A DNA stretch of 64,000 nt from Bacteroidetes bacterium 47-18 (GTDB taxonomy: Bacteria; Bacteroidota; Bacteroidia; Chitinophagales; Chitinophagaceae), in the NCBI GenBank assembly GCA_001897155.1, contig MKSF01000004.1, positions 62,001-126,000 of the forward strand, read 5' to 3'. The notes below the pieces were generated by a model that searched no databases, had not been told where the DNA came from, and saw nothing but the letters and a program-made list of their open reading frames with translations. Both the position numbers and the translations under genes were made by a program. Of this stretch, positions 8,405 through 17,646 are shown piece after piece. The first letter of the stretch is position 1. Each line of letters starts with the position of its first letter.

Positions 8405-8500
8405 GTGTTCTCCTGCACCCGGAACGGGCAGGAGCTGCTCCCGGTGTCCCGGAACCTTTGCCGGGTGTATTGCCGGACGGAGCGCGGATGTAACGGAATT
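8405..8500. other. GC-rich, hairpin-forming island in an AT-rich gap upstream of rdgB
   Basis: The gap between divergent rarA and rdgB is very AT-rich, apart from this stretch. It can form CTCCTGC/GCAGGAG (8410-8416 with 8428-8434) and TCCCGG/CCGGG (8439-8444 with 8461-8465). It lies about 30-120 bases before the rdgB start and may be a structured leader or a small RNA. I recognise no known family. Confidence 0.35.
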
Positions 8501-8529
8501 CTTTTTATCTTTATCCTTCAAACGAATTT

Positions 8530-9111
8530 ATGGATATTATATTTGCTACAAATAACCTTAATAAAGTAAAAGAGATACAATCATTTGTAAGTAATAATCT
8601 TAACTTTATAACATTGGAGGAAGCCGGTATTACGGAGGCTATCGAAGAGCCTTATGAAACATTCCGGGAGAATGCCTGGGCTAAGGCGAGCTATGTTTAT
8701 CAAAAGACGGGAAAGGCCTGCTTTGCCGAGGACAGTGGCATCGTGGTACCGGCGCTGGGTGGTGCGCCCGGAGTTCTGAGCGCCCGATATGCAGGTGCAC
8801 ATGGTGATGATAAGGCCAATAATGCCAAATTATTATCTGAACTTAAGGATATAACAGACAGATATGCTTATTATAAGGCTGTTATATGTCTTGTATTGAA
8901 CAAAGATGAAGTATACTACTTTGAAGGGGAATGCCGGGGCTCGATAGCTGACAGGGGAGCCGGAACAGGGGGCTTCGGGTATGATCCGCTGTTCATCCCG
9001 GAAGGGTATGACAGGACCTTTGGTGAGCTGGGTATGGAGGTAAAGAAGCAGGTCAGCCACAGATCGGCCGCTGTCAGTAAACTGGTTGAATTTTTAAATA
9101 CAATTCAATGA
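8530..9111 (+). CDS. rdgB: Non-canonical purine NTP pyrophosphatase (XTP/dITP), RdgB/HAM1 family
   Basis: A 193-residue Maf/HAM1-fold enzyme that hydrolyses dITP, XTP and ITP to monophosphates, keeping deaminated purines out of nucleic acids. Motifs: N-terminal FATNNLNKVKEI, then AEDSGIVVPALGGAPGVLSA followed by RYAG, then GGFGYDPLFIPEG and the terminal SHRSAAVSKL. The length is normal. The start MDIIFATNN is where homology begins. It is a single gene with a shared terminator after it. Confidence 0.95.
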   Translation: MDIIFATNNLNKVKEIQSFVSNNLNFITLEEAGITEAIEEPYETFRENAWAKASYVYQKTGKACFAEDSGIVVPALGGAPGVLSARYAGAHGDDKANNAKLLSELKDITDRYAYYKAVICLVLNKDEVYYFEGECRGSIADRGAGTGGFGYDPLFIPEGYDRTFGELGMEVKKQVSHRSAAVSKLVEFLNTIQ

Positions 9112-9158
9112 TAATCAGTATTATATTTTTGTATTAATTAGTGCAATATATTAAAAAA

Positions 9159-9197
9159 ACAAGCCCCGCCTGCATTACAGCGACGGGGCTTGTTTTT
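9159..9197. terminator. Bidirectional terminator between rdgB and nadA
   Basis: Perfect 10-bp arms ACAAGCCCCG and CGGGGCTTGT, with an A run on the left and a T run on the right. It serves both convergent genes. Confidence 0.9.
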
Positions 9198-9218
9198 AAT
9201 ATTCTGATTGTCAGTTGG

Positions 9219-10235
9219 TTATATGCCTAATTGTGCACTTAATTCCATCATTTTATCTATAGATCTTTTGGCCTGCAGTCTCAGGGTTTCATCCATCAGG
9301 ATTTCAGGCGTTTCATATTTCATGCACAGGTATAATTTCTCCAGCGTATTCAGCTTCATATGGGGGCAATCGTTACAGGCGCAGTTATTTTCGGGCGGCG
9401 CCGGTATGAGGGTTTTGCCGGGGGCGTTTTTTTGCATCTGGTGCAGGATGCCCGTTTCGGTCGCGACAATGAATTTCTGTGCCGGGTCGGTCTCTACAAA
9501 TTTAAGGATCTGGGTAGTAGAGCCCACGAAGTCCGCGATCTTTAAGAGCGGCTCCTCGCATTCGGGGTGTGCCACCAGCTTGGCATCAGGATGTGATTCC
9601 TTTAGTTTAATTATCTTTTCTAATGAAAAGATCTCGTGTACCATACAGGCACCATCCCAAAGTACCATGTTACGTCCTGTCACTTTATTGATATAAGCGC
9701 CCAGGTTCTTGTCCGGCGCAAAGATGATCTTCTGGTCGGCAGGCAGGCTGTCCACTATCAGTTTAGCATTGGAGGAGGTGCAGATGATATCGCTCAGGGC
9801 TTTGATACCGGCGCTGCAGTTCACATAGGAAATGACGATATGGCCGGGATGCTGCTTTTTGAATTCGGCAAAAACCGGCGGCGGGCAACTGTCGCTGAGC
9901 GAGCAGCCGGCATTGAGGTCGGGCAGCAATACTTTTTTGGTCGGGTTCAGGATCTTTGCGGTCTCAGCCATAAAGTGCACGCCTGCGAATACGATGATAT
10001 CCGCATCGGTCTTTTCGGCATACTGGGCCAGCCCCAGGCTGTCGCCGATATAGTCCGCCACATCCTGTATGTCGGGTTCCTGGTAATAGTGAGCCAGGAC
10101 CACTGCATTCTTTTCTTTCTTAAGTCGTTCAATTTCATCGAACAGGTCCAGCGTGGGGTCGATAGGGACATCTAGGAAGCCGCGCCTGCCGACCTGGCTG
10201 AGCTTTTCGTCAAAATCTATGGGAGTGTTCATCAT
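9219..10235 (-). CDS. nadA: Quinolinate synthase NadA
   Basis: A 338-residue [4Fe-4S] enzyme that condenses iminoaspartate with dihydroxyacetone phosphate to quinolinate in de novo NAD synthesis. The substrate-binding AHYYQEPD and the HPEC motif are present. Cluster ligands are expected at Cys111 (NAGCSLSD), Cys197 (DGACMVH) and one of Cys287/Cys290 in CACNDCPHM. nadB and nadC are not next to it. The second Met of MMNT could also be the start. It is transcribed away from the ribosomal cluster. Confidence 0.96.
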   Translation of the reverse strand: MMNTPIDFDEKLSQVGRRGFLDVPIDPTLDLFDEIERLKKEKNAVVLAHYYQEPDIQDVADYIGDSLGLAQYAEKTDADIIVFAGVHFMAETAKILNPTKKVLLPDLNAGCSLSDSCPPPVFAEFKKQHPGHIVISYVNCSAGIKALSDIICTSSNAKLIVDSLPADQKIIFAPDKNLGAYINKVTGRNMVLWDGACMVHEIFSLEKIIKLKESHPDAKLVAHPECEEPLLKIADFVGSTTQILKFVETDPAQKFIVATETGILHQMQKNAPGKTLIPAPPENNCACNDCPHMKLNTLEKLYLCMKYETPEILMDETLRLQAKRSIDKMMELSAQLGI

Positions 10236-10543
10236 CTGAAGTAATGTTTGTTTTGTTTTTACGTAGTTAGACTATGTTTTACAATGATAGTTTAGTGTAT
10301 GTAGCTGCAAAGTTGCCGGGTTTTTGGCAATATTGCATCCCGGGGAGCAGGATTTTTGGTAAATTAATACAGGGCCGGCGGAAACTGCTGTACATAGCAG
10401 TTCATTGGGGCCTGTTTGCGGGCTTTTATGTTAAGGAACGGTAAAATATATGGCATTCCGGATTGAAACTTGTTTTATAATTGAATGATTATCATAACTT
10501 TGCTAAAAATAAATCTTTTTCTAATAAAAAACATCGAAAAATA
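10236..10543. other. Divergent intergenic region between nadA and rpsJ
   Basis: An AT-rich gap without a convincing gene. The rpsJ promoter sits at its right end. For nadA, the minus strand has CAACTTTG near 10311-10318, one base from TAnnTTTG, as a possible -7 element. rpsL-rpsG-fusA, which often precede rpsJ, are absent here. Confidence 0.4.
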
Positions 10544-10574
10544 TTTGTTTATATATAAAGAAGGTGTACCTTTG
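10544..10574 (+). promoter_or_regulatory. Promoter of the S10 ribosomal protein operon
   Basis: TTTG (10544-10547), exactly 19 bases, then TACCTTTG (10567-10574). This is a textbook Bacteroidota promoter, 35 bases before the rpsJ start. The 10-mer GTACCTTTGC at its -7 box recurs before rpmC and rplX. Confidence 0.8.
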
Positions 10575-10609
10575 CAGTCCAAATTTTAATTAAAAGGAAG
10601 TTTTTTGAT

Positions 10610-10915
10610 ATGTCACAGCGTATTCGCATTAAGCTTAAGTCTTACGACCACACTTTGGTAGATAAATCTGCCGACAAAATAGTAAAGACAGTTCGCAGCA
10701 CCGGTGCAGTGGTAACGGGTCCTATTCCTTTGCCTACTGAGAAGAAGATCTTTACGGTTTTACGTTCTCCGCACGTAAATAAGAAAGCCCGCGAGCAGTT
10801 CCAATTATGTACGCACAAGCGTTTATTGGATATTTACACCTCTTCGGCACGTACAGTAGATGCCTTGTCCAAACTGGATCTACCCAGCGGTGTGGAGGTT
10901 GAGATCAAAGCTTAA
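10610..10915 (+). CDS. rpsJ: 30S ribosomal protein S10
   Basis: A 101-residue S10, also known as transcription factor NusE. Typical stretches are [22 protein letters not shown] and [12 protein letters not shown]. It is the first gene of the cluster, directly behind a strong promoter. A 216-base spacer, unusually wide for this operon, separates it from rplC. Confidence 0.98.
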   Translation: MSQRIRIKLKSYDHTLVDKSADKIVKTVRSTGAVVTGPIPLPTEKKIFTVLRSPHVNKKAREQFQLCTHKRLLDIYTSSARTVDALSKLDLPSGVEVEIKA

Positions 10916-11002
10916 CAGCAAAAGAATAATAAATTATTAAAAGCGAATCGCATTTGTTCTTTTAAATTATAGAAACAAATAGCTAATCCCTAGGTTTTAA
11001 AA

Positions 11003-11039
11003 GCAACCCGAGGGCGCTTGGCTAAAGGGTACAGGTTGC
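11003..11039 (+). repeat. Hairpin in the rpsJ-rplC spacer
   Basis: GCAACC (11003-11008) pairs with GGTTGC (11034-11039) around a GC-rich loop in an otherwise AT-rich 216-base spacer. It could be a leader or processing structure. No T run follows. Confidence 0.45.
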
Positions 11040-11131
11040 ATCTTGTATTTCCATTAGGCCGTTTTTTAATTAAACATTATTTATTTAAAAGCGATTAGTC
11101 ATCAGCATTAATTGCATAACAACAAAATAGT

Positions 11132-11761
11132 ATGAAAGGTATTATTGGCAAAAAAATTGGCATGACAAGTGTGTTCGACGCTAATGGAAAGCAGATCGCT
11201 TGTACCATTATAGAGGCGGGACCATGTGTTGTTACTCAAAAGAAAACAGTAGAAACAGATGGTTATAACGCCCTGCAGATAGCATTTGGCTCTCGTAAAG
11301 AGAAAAACACTCCTAAAGCGCTCCAGCAACACTTCGCCAAAGCTAATACAGATCCCAAAGCTGTAGTAAAAGAAATTCGTAATTGTTCCATAGATAAACA
11401 AGTAGGTGAGACTATCTCCGCCGACATCTTCGCAGAAGGTGAAAAGGTGAGCGTTATCGGTACCTCCAAAGGTAAAGGTTTCCAGGGTGTGGTAAAACGC
11501 CACGGCTTTGCCGGTGTGGGTGAGGCTTCTCACGGTCAGCACGATCGTCAGCGTGCACCCGGTTCTATCGGTGGATCATCTTATCCTTCCCGCGTGTTCA
11601 AGGGTATGCGTATGGCCGGCCGTATGGGTGGTGACAGCGTAAAGGTTCAGGGACTGAAAGTAATGAAGGTATATCCTGAGCAAAACTATATCCTGATCGC
11701 CGGTTCTGTTCCGGGTCACATTGGTTCTACAGTATTGGTACAGAACTTCAGATCCAAATAA
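11132..11761 (+). CDS. rplC: 50S ribosomal protein L3
   Basis: A 209-residue L3, an early assembly protein bound near the peptidyl transferase centre. Recognised by the start [16 protein letters not shown], the [15 protein letters not shown] loop and the GRMGGDSV region. Length is normal for the family. Confidence 0.98.
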   Translation: MKGIIGKKIGMTSVFDANGKQIACTIIEAGPCVVTQKKTVETDGYNALQIAFGSRKEKNTPKALQQHFAKANTDPKAVVKEIRNCSIDKQVGETISADIFAEGEKVSVIGTSKGKGFQGVVKRHGFAGVGEASHGQHDRQRAPGSIGGSSYPSRVFKGMRMAGRMGGDSVKVQGLKVMKVYPEQNYILIAGSVPGHIGSTVLVQNFRSK

Positions 11762-11807
11762 TCAGGCCTGCTCCGGGCAGCAACAGTAGTTTATTTATTT
11801 AATAATT

Positions 11808-11822
11808 AACCGACTTTCGGTT
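11808..11822 (+). repeat. Short hairpin 23 bases before the rplD start
   Basis: AACCGA, loop CTT, TCGGTT, followed by TT. It is a compact stem close to the start codon. It may affect translation or be a processing signal. Confidence 0.4.
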
Positions 11823-11845
11823 TTACAATAGCAAAACTTTATAAA

Positions 11846-12481
11846 ATGCAAATCGAGGTTTTAAACATAAAAGGTGAGAAAACAGGCCGTAGCGTTGACC
11901 TGCCGGATTCAATTTTCAATATTGAGCCTAATGATCACGTTATCTACTTGTCAGTTAAACAATATCTGGCTGCACAACGCCTTGGTACACACAAAACAAA
12001 AACTCGCGGCGAAGCTAATGGTTCCAGCCGTAAATTGCACCGTCAGAAAGGTACCGGCGGTTCCCGTAAAGGTAACCTGAGGAACCCGCTGTATAAAGGT
12101 GGTGGTACCGTTAACGGTCCTGTGCCGCACAAATACAATTTCAAACTGAACCGTAAGGTAAAAGACCTGGCTAAAATGTCCGCTTTATCCTACAAGGCTC
12201 AGGCCAACAATATCGTAGTAGTGGAAGATCTGAAATTTGAAGCGCCAAGCACCAAGCAATTCCTTTCCGTAGTAAGCGGCTTACAGGTATCCGGTAAAAA
12301 ATTACTGGTCATCAATGACGGTTACGACAAAAATCTTTACCTGAGCTTACGCAATGTACCGAGGGTAAAAGGAAGCGTGCTGAGCGATATCAACACTTAC
12401 GATATCATCAACGCTAATACTTTGGTACTGACAGAAAGCGCGGCAAAGATCTTTTCCGAAAGCGCAGCAGCTGAAGCATAA
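11846..12481 (+). CDS. rplD: 50S ribosomal protein L4
   Basis: A 211-residue L4. The basic loop LHRQKGTGGSRKGN lines the exit tunnel. In E. coli L4 represses its own operon through the S10 leader. Whether that regulation exists here cannot be told from sequence, but the long structured spacers leave room for it. Confidence 0.97.
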   Translation: MQIEVLNIKGEKTGRSVDLPDSIFNIEPNDHVIYLSVKQYLAAQRLGTHKTKTRGEANGSSRKLHRQKGTGGSRKGNLRNPLYKGGGTVNGPVPHKYNFKLNRKVKDLAKMSALSYKAQANNIVVVEDLKFEAPSTKQFLSVVSGLQVSGKKLLVINDGYDKNLYLSLRNVPRVKGSVLSDINTYDIINANTLVLTESAAKIFSESAAAEA

Positions 12482-12578
12482 TTGCGGCGGCAGTCACAGA
12501 GAATAAATTTATTTATTGATAAACAGATAACTTAATTCTGCTGAAAAGTTTAAGGATCTGATCAAAAAATTTTAAGAA

Positions 12579-12875
12579 ATGAATCTTTCACAAGTTTTGG
12601 TTCGCCCACGTATTACAGAGAAAGTTAACAGCCAGATGGAAGCACAGGGCCGTTATACCTTCGTAGTGGACAAACGCGCCAACAAATTAGAAATCAAGAA
12701 AGCAGTAGAGCAATTCTACAATGTCAGCGTAACTGATGTGAACACTATCGTTGTTCCTGCCAAGGCCAAAAGCCGCTTTACCAAGACCGGTCTGGTATCA
12801 GGCAGAAAACCTTCTTACAAAAAAGCCATCGTGACTTTGCAGGAAGGAGATTCGATCGACCTGTTCGCATACTAA
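12579..12875 (+). CDS. rplW: 50S ribosomal protein L23
   Basis: A 98-residue L23, located at the tunnel exit as a docking site for trigger factor and SRP. Recognised by RPRITEKVNSQME near the N-terminus and the KAKSRFTKTGLVSGRKPSYK loop. Length is normal. Confidence 0.97.
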   Translation: MNLSQVLVRPRITEKVNSQMEAQGRYTFVVDKRANKLEIKKAVEQFYNVSVTDVNTIVVPAKAKSRFTKTGLVSGRKPSYKKAIVTLQEGDSIDLFAY

Positions 12876-12889
12876 GCATGCTGTCCTAA

Positions 12890-12912
12890 TGCCTCTTGAT
12901 CTGCAAGAGGCA
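12890..12912 (+). repeat. Perfect 8-bp hairpin just after rplW
   Basis: TGCCTCTT, loop GATCTGC, AAGAGGCA, 15 bases after the rplW stop. There is no T run, so it looks more like a processing or stabilising stem than a terminator. Confidence 0.55.
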
Positions 12913-12998
12913 ATAGACATTTATAAGTATTTATTATTAAACAAGTCCTGTCCTGACAAACTGACTAAAATATAGGGCGGGCGTATAAATTCAAAACA

Positions 12999-13835
12999 AT
13001 GGCTTTACGCAAATTTAAACCAACGACCCCAGGTACACGCTGGAGAGTAGGTAATGCTTATGCTGAAGTTACTACCAACGAACCCGAAAAAAGCTTACTG
13101 GATGTAAAACATTCCAAAGCAGGTAGGAACTCAAAAGGTCGCTTAACTATGCGCTACAGAGGTGGTGGTCACAAGCATCACTATCGTATCGTGGATTTCA
13201 AACGTAACAAAAAGGATATCCCTGCCGTAGTTAAAACTATCGAGTACGATCCGAACCGTACTGCATTCATCGCGCTGGTGGCTTATGCTGACGGTGAGAA
13301 AAGATACATCATTGCTCCCCAGGGCATCCAGGTAGGCGCTACCATCGTAAGCGGTGACAACGTAGCTCCTGAAGCGGGTAATGCCTTATTGCTGAAGAAC
13401 ATGCCGCTGGGTACCGTGATCCACAATATCGAGCTGCAGCCTGGCAAAGGCGGTGCGCTGGTACGTTCTGCCGGTACTTATGCGCAATTAAGCGCCAAGG
13501 AAGAAAAATACGTAGTAGTGAAAATGCCATCCGGCGAATTACGTAAGATCTTAGGTACCTGTATCGCAACGGTAGGTATCGTTTCCAACTCTGACCACGG
13601 CTTACAGTCTGTAGGTAAAGCGGGTCGTAACCGTTGGAAAGGCATCCGTCCTCGTACAAGAGGTGTGGCGATGAACCCTGTAGATCACCCGATGGGTGGT
13701 GGTGAAGGTAAATCTTCCGGTGGTCACCCACGCAGCCGTACCGGTAAATACGCGAAAGGTGAGAAAACACGCAGCCTGACCAAGCCGTCTAACCGCCTGA
13801 TCATCCAGCGCCGTGACGGTAAAAAATTAAACTAA
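12999..13835 (+). CDS. rplB: 50S ribosomal protein L2
   Basis: A 278-residue L2, needed for subunit association and peptidyl transfer. Recognised by [32 protein letters not shown] and the C-terminal [19 protein letters not shown] loop, which carries the conserved histidine. Length is normal. Confidence 0.98.
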   Translation: MALRKFKPTTPGTRWRVGNAYAEVTTNEPEKSLLDVKHSKAGRNSKGRLTMRYRGGGHKHHYRIVDFKRNKKDIPAVVKTIEYDPNRTAFIALVAYADGEKRYIIAPQGIQVGATIVSGDNVAPEAGNALLLKNMPLGTVIHNIELQPGKGGALVRSAGTYAQLSAKEEKYVVVKMPSGELRKILGTCIATVGIVSNSDHGLQSVGKAGRNRWKGIRPRTRGVAMNPVDHPMGGGEGKSSGGHPRSRTGKYAKGEKTRSLTKPSNRLIIQRRDGKKLN

Positions 13836-13921
13836 TTATTCCATAACCGATAAAATGGGTGGGCAGGGTAGCGCTGCACAGGCACATCCTGCTCATCAAA
13901 TCATCAAAAACACCGATTATA

Positions 13922-14194
13922 ATGGGTCGTTCAATTAAAAAAGGTCCTTACGTAGACCACAACTTAGTAGAGAAAGTAGACAAAATGAATGCAGGCGGTA
14001 CTAAAAAGACAGTCATCAAAACCTGGAGCCGTCGTTCTACCATTACTCCTGATTTCGTAGGCCACACATTTGCCGTACACAACGGAAACAAGTTCATTCC
14101 CGTTTACTGTACAGAGTATATGGTAGGTCATAAACTGGGAGAGTTTGCACCAACCCGTAACTTCAGAGGCCACGCCGGTACCGGTAAAAAATAA
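13922..14194 (+). CDS. rpsS: 30S ribosomal protein S19
   Basis: A 90-residue S19. It starts at [13 protein letters not shown], where homology begins. An in-frame GTG 63 bases upstream would add a non-homologous leader and is rejected. The conserved [20 protein letters not shown] stretch is present. In the 86-base spacer upstream, GGGCAGGG and TCCTGCTC can pair (two G-U pairs). Confidence 0.97.
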   Translation: MGRSIKKGPYVDHNLVEKVDKMNAGGTKKTVIKTWSRRSTITPDFVGHTFAVHNGNKFIPVYCTEYMVGHKLGEFAPTRNFRGHAGTGKK

Positions 14195-14274
14195 GCCTTA
14201 AGAGCGCGTCGAAATGTGCGTCTGGTTAACGCCAAAATAATAACCACAGATTTTTAACACTTATTACATATTTA

Positions 14275-14291
14275 TCCTAAAACGCTTAGGA
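14275..14291 (+). repeat. Short hairpin 19 bases before the rplV start
   Basis: TCCTAA, loop AACGC, TTAGGA. It is one of several compact inverted repeats placed shortly before ribosomal protein start codons in this cluster. Confidence 0.4.
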
Positions 14292-14310
14292 ATTTAAATA
14301 TCAAAACAAA

Positions 14311-14658
14311 ATGGAAGCAATAGCTCGTTTACGCAATGAACCTACCTCTCCACGCAAAATGCGCCTGTTAGCGGATTTGATTCGTGGTAAAGACGTAGAT
14401 CTAGCATTAAATACATTAAAGTTCAGCACGAAGCATCCTTCAGTGCCATTGGAAAAATTATTACTGAGCGCTATTGATAACTGGAAACAGAAAAACCAAG
14501 GTCAAGACGTTGAGAGTGCCAATTTATATGTTAAAACCATTTATGTGGACGGTGGCCGTATGCTGAAGCGTATGCTCCCTGCTCCCCAGGGTCGCGCATA
14601 CCGTGTACGCAAACGCAGCAACCATGTAACAATCATCGTTGACAGCCGTAATAATTAA
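14311..14658 (+). CDS. rplV: 50S ribosomal protein L22
   Basis: A 115-residue L22. Its beta hairpin ([20 protein letters not shown]) reaches into the exit tunnel and is the site of macrolide-affecting changes in other bacteria. The start [18 protein letters not shown] is normal. Confidence 0.97.
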   Translation: MEAIARLRNEPTSPRKMRLLADLIRGKDVDLALNTLKFSTKHPSVPLEKLLLSAIDNWKQKNQGQDVESANLYVKTIYVDGGRMLKRMLPAPQGRAYRVRKRSNHVTIIVDSRNN

Positions 14659-14751
14659 TATTCATTCATCTATAGTAAAAAAATATTTCAGACCGGATAT
14701 CATATTCAGCGTAGAATAAATATCTGCTCTTCGAAATCCAAAACTTAAAAA

Positions 14752-15537
14752 ATGGGTCAAAAAGCAAATCCTATAGGTAACCGTTTAGGTATCATTCGTG
14801 GATGGGATTCCATGTGGTACAGCAACTCCAGAGATTTTGGTGCGAAAATCGTAGAAGACCACAAAATCCGTACTTACCTTAACGCTCGTATAAACAAGGG
14901 TGGTGTAGCACGTGTCGTTATTGAGCGTACTTTAGGTAAATTAATCATTACTATCCATACTTCCAAGCCGGGTATCATCATCGGTAAAGGTGGACAGGAA
15001 GTGGACAGTATCAAAGAAGAGATCAAAAAATTAACTAATAATGCTGATGTTCAGATCAACATATTAGAGATCTATCGTCCTGAGATCAATGCGCAGATCG
15101 TGGGTGAAACCATCGCTCGCCAGATCGAAGGCCGTGTAAGCTATAAAAGGGCTGTGAAAATGGCGATAGCAACCGCTATGCGCATGGGAGCAGAAGGTAT
15201 CAAGATCAAAGTAAGCGGACGTCTGGGCGGTGCTGAGATCGCGCGTAGCGAAGAGATCAAGCAGGGCCGTACACCTTTGCATACTTTCCGTATGGATATC
15301 GACTATGCATCTGTTTTCGCAATGACGGTATATGGTAAGATCGGTATCAAGGTATGGATCTGTAAAGGCGAGGTACTGGGTAAGAGAGATCTGAATCCTA
15401 ACCTGATAGCCGGAGGTTCTGACCGTCGTGGCGGCAGAAGCGAAGGTGGCCGTGGCGGTGACAACCGTGGCAACCGTGGTGGCGGTGACAGGAACCGTGG
15501 CGGTGGCAATAAAGGCAGAGCGCCTAAAAAAGACTAA
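14752..15537 (+). CDS. rpsC: 30S ribosomal protein S3 with a Gly/Arg-rich C-terminal tail
   Basis: A 261-residue S3 at the mRNA entry channel. The KH domain is clear ([20 protein letters not shown]), followed by the S3 C-terminal domain. After about residue 220 comes a tail of some 40 residues built of RGG, GGR and GNR repeats ending KGRAPKKD. E. coli S3 (233 residues) lacks this. The tail should be disordered and RNA-binding. I believe extended basic tails on S3 occur elsewhere in Bacteroidota, but how widely is not something I can check here. Confidence 0.97.
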   Translation: MGQKANPIGNRLGIIRGWDSMWYSNSRDFGAKIVEDHKIRTYLNARINKGGVARVVIERTLGKLIITIHTSKPGIIIGKGGQEVDSIKEEIKKLTNNADVQINILEIYRPEINAQIVGETIARQIEGRVSYKRAVKMAIATAMRMGAEGIKIKVSGRLGGAEIARSEEIKQGRTPLHTFRMDIDYASVFAMTVYGKIGIKVWICKGEVLGKRDLNPNLIAGGSDRRGGRSEGGRGGDNRGNRGGGDRNRGGGNKGRAPKKD

Positions 15538-15636
15538 TATTCGGACAGCGTCGTTACCTGGGCTGGATATTCACATAACAAATAAAAGGTTTAGCTTTTT
15601 GTCAGATAACCGGAAGGTATTATACTCTTAATGCTG

Positions 15637-15662
15637 ATCAGAGACCGGCCGGCAGATCTGAT
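15637..15662 (+). repeat. Inverted repeat 17 bases before the rplP start
   Basis: ATCAGA (15637-15642) and TCTGAT (15657-15662) enclose the GC palindrome GCCGGC-type core ACCGGCCGGC. It can fold as nested stems. Confidence 0.45.
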
Positions 15663-15679
15663 ATTAAAAATTTACAACA

Positions 15680-16102
15680 ATGTTACAACCAAAAAGAGTA
15701 AAACATCGTAAACAACATAAAGGACGTATCAATGGTAATGCACAACGTGGTGCTACTATCTCATTTGGTTCTTTTGCATTAAAAGCCTTAGAGCCCAAAT
15801 GGATTACCAATCGTCAAATAGAGGCTGCCCGTCAGGCATTGACCCGTCATATGAAACGTGAAGGTAATGTCTGGATCAGAATATTCCCTGACAAGCCTAT
15901 CACAGCCAAACCGGCGGAAGTACGTATGGGTAAAGGTAAGGGTAGTCTTGAGTACTGGGCTGCCGTAGTTAAGCCGGGACGTATCATGTTTGAATGTGAT
16001 GGCGTACCTGAGCAGGTGGCACGCGAAGCCTTCGAACTGGCTGCTCAGAAATTACCGATCAAAACCAAGTTTGTAGTCCGCAGGGATTACGACGGTAACT
16101 AA
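15680..16102 (+). CDS. rplP: 50S ribosomal protein L16
   Basis: A 140-residue L16, close to the A and P sites. Recognised by [16 protein letters not shown], the [20 protein letters not shown] stretch and [12 protein letters not shown]. Length is normal. It is the last gene before an internal promoter. Confidence 0.97.
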   Translation: MLQPKRVKHRKQHKGRINGNAQRGATISFGSFALKALEPKWITNRQIEAARQALTRHMKREGNVWIRIFPDKPITAKPAEVRMGKGKGSLEYWAAVVKPGRIMFECDGVPEQVAREAFELAAQKLPIKTKFVVRRDYDGN

Positions 16103-16125
16103 AAATTTATTAGTGATTTAGGTAA

Positions 16126-16159
16126 TTTGTTACTAATTAAATTATTTTATGTACCTTTG
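16126..16159 (+). promoter_or_regulatory. Internal promoter before rpmC
   Basis: TTTG (16126-16129) and TACCTTTG (16152-16159), spaced by 22 bases, slightly long. It shares the 10-mer GTACCTTTGC with the promoters before rpsJ and rplX and lies 65 bases before rpmC. Confidence 0.55.
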
Positions 16160-16224
16160 CACTCTTAAAATGAAAAGTGTATATAAAGTAGTTATATCCA
16201 TTAACACATTTATTCATTATAATA

Positions 16225-16431
16225 ATGGCAAACTCAAATAAAAACAAGGGTGAGCAGATCAGCTCTTTATCAGTAGAGCAGTTGAAGGATCAGATCAATG
16301 AGCAATCAGAGAATCTGAAAAGAATGAAGTTCAGTCATTCCATCAACCCTATTGAAAACCCTATGACAATCCGCTCTGTACGTCGCCAGATAGCGCGTCT
16401 GAAGACTGAGTTAACTCAGAAGAGCAAATAA
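16225..16431 (+). CDS. rpmC: 50S ribosomal protein L29
   Basis: A 68-residue all-helical L29 located beside L23 at the exit tunnel. Recognised by LSVEQLKDQINEQSENLKRM and IRSVRRQIARLKTEL. It is a little longer at the N-terminus than E. coli L29 (63 residues). It is the first gene behind an internal promoter. Confidence 0.95.
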   Translation: MANSNKNKGEQISSLSVEQLKDQINEQSENLKRMKFSHSINPIENPMTIRSVRRQIARLKTELTQKSK

Positions 16432-16463
16432 TTTAAATACATAAAATTATAATCTTTCCAGCA

Positions 16464-16727
16464 ATGTCAACAGTAGAAAGAAAAACCAGAAAGAGCCGTG
16501 TCGGTCTTGTTACAAGTGATAAAGCTCATAAAACAATAACAGTAGCTGTAGAACGTAAGGTAAAGCACCCTATATACGGTAAATTCCTTAAGAAAACTAC
16601 CAAGTTCCACGCTCACGATGAAAATAATGAGTGTGGTATCGGTGATACTGTAAGGATCATGGAGACCCGTCCTTTAAGTAAGACCAAGCGCTGGCGTCTG
16701 GTGGAGGTGATCGAGAAGGCGAAGTAA
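16464..16727 (+). CDS. rpsQ: 30S ribosomal protein S17
   Basis: An 87-residue OB-fold S17 binding the 5' domain of 16S rRNA. Recognised by [34 protein letters not shown] and [19 protein letters not shown]. It is 32 bases after rpmC, the tightest spacing so far in the cluster. Confidence 0.97.
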   Translation: MSTVERKTRKSRVGLVTSDKAHKTITVAVERKVKHPIYGKFLKKTTKFHAHDENNECGIGDTVRIMETRPLSKTKRWRLVEVIEKAK

Positions 16728-16762
16728 TCCTTCCTTTCCGATATACCTACCGGCAGCAGTCC

Positions 16763-16855
16763 CCGGATACATGTCCGGTGCTTCGGAAGCGTACAAATTC
16801 ATAATAAGAAACCATTTATAATTAGTTCTGAGTAACCCCCGGATATGCTCCGGGG
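16763..16855 (+). repeat. Hairpins in the rpsQ-rplN spacer
   Basis: CCGGA/TCCGG (16763-16778), GCTT/AAGC (16780-16790) and, closest to rplN, the perfect GC-rich stem CCCCGGA/TCCGGGG with a 5-base loop (16837-16855). No T runs follow them. The last stem ends 27 bases before the rplN start. Confidence 0.55.
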
Positions 16856-16882
16856 CAGTGCTCAGGTAAAATTGAAAAGACA

Positions 16883-17251
16883 ATGATACAACAAGAATCT
16901 AGGCTGAATGTAGCTGATAATAGCGGAGCAAAAGAAGTGCTTTGTATCCGTGTATTAGGCAACAGTGGCCAAGTATATGCCGGAATTGGTGATGTTATTG
17001 TAGTAACAGTAAAAGATTCTATTCCATCCGGTGGAGTGAAAAAAGGTACTGTTTCTAAAGCCGTTATCGTACGTACAAAAAACAAATTACGTCGTAAAGA
17101 TGGTTCTTACATCAGTTTTGATGACAATGCGGTAGTGTTATTAAACAACGCCGGAGATCCACGCGGTACCCGTATCTTCGGACCAGTAGCCCGTGAGCTG
17201 CGTGATAAGGGATATATGAAAATTGTTTCCCTGGCACCCGAAGTATTATAA
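16883..17251 (+). CDS. rplN: 50S ribosomal protein L14
   Basis: A 122-residue L14, part of the intersubunit bridge and contact for RsfS and IF2. Recognised by [19 protein letters not shown], the [15 protein letters not shown] stretch and the C-terminal [20 protein letters not shown]. Length is normal. Confidence 0.98.
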   Translation: MIQQESRLNVADNSGAKEVLCIRVLGNSGQVYAGIGDVIVVTVKDSIPSGGVKKGTVSKAVIVRTKNKLRRKDGSYISFDDNAVVLLNNAGDPRGTRIFGPVARELRDKGYMKIVSLAPEVL

Positions 17252-17266
17252 TTAAAAATAATTTTG

Positions 17267-17274
17267 TACCTTTG
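17267..17274 (+). promoter_or_regulatory. Candidate internal promoter (-7 box) before rplX
   Basis: TACCTTTG inside the shared 10-mer GTACCTTTGC, 35 bases before the rplX start, as for rpsJ. No clear TTTG -33 element lies at the right distance, so strength is uncertain. Confidence 0.45.
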
Positions 17275-17308
17275 CCGCCCATTGGTGGTGGAATAAGAAT
17301 TTAAAACA

Positions 17309-17644
17309 ATGAGCACAAGATTCAAACCTAAGTTCAATATCAAAAAGGGCGATTCTGTAGTAGTTATTGCAGGTAATGATAAAAATCGCACCACACCCAG
17401 AACGGTATTGGCAGTATATCCTTTAAAAGGAAGAGTGCTGGTGGAAGGTGTTAACATCATTACCAAGCACGTTAAGCCCTCTGCTCAGAATCCTCAGGGT
17501 GGTATCGTAAAACAGGAAGCGCCCATCAATATCTCTAACGTGATGTTGTTTGACGCCTCCAAAAATAGCGGAACCCGTATCCGCCGTGAACGTAAAGACG
17601 GAAAAGCAATCCGTATTTCTAAAAAATCAGGTCAAGAAATTTAA
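17309..17644 (+). CDS. rplX: 50S ribosomal protein L24
   Basis: A 111-residue KOW-domain L24 that starts 50S assembly. Recognised by [16 protein letters not shown] and the [15 protein letters not shown] stretch. It is followed after two bases by rplE, so the two are translationally linked. Confidence 0.96.
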   Translation: MSTRFKPKFNIKKGDSVVVIAGNDKNRTTPRTVLAVYPLKGRVLVEGVNIITKHVKPSAQNPQGGIVKQEAPINISNVMLFDASKNSGTRIRRERKDGKAIRISKKSGQEI

Positions 17645-17646
17645 TA

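Noticed and set aside
8360-8569. 69-codon plus-strand frame upstream of rdgB
   Set aside because: It overlaps the rdgB start in another frame and covers the AT-rich gap and hairpins. It looks non-coding.
9124-9131. TATTTTTG, a TAnnTTTG match between rdgB and nadA
   Set aside because: It lies just before a bidirectional terminator with no gene downstream on that strand, so it is a chance match.
13859-13921. GTG-initiated N-terminal extension of S19
   Set aside because: The added 21 residues are not S19-like, while the ATG at 13922 gives the exact family start.
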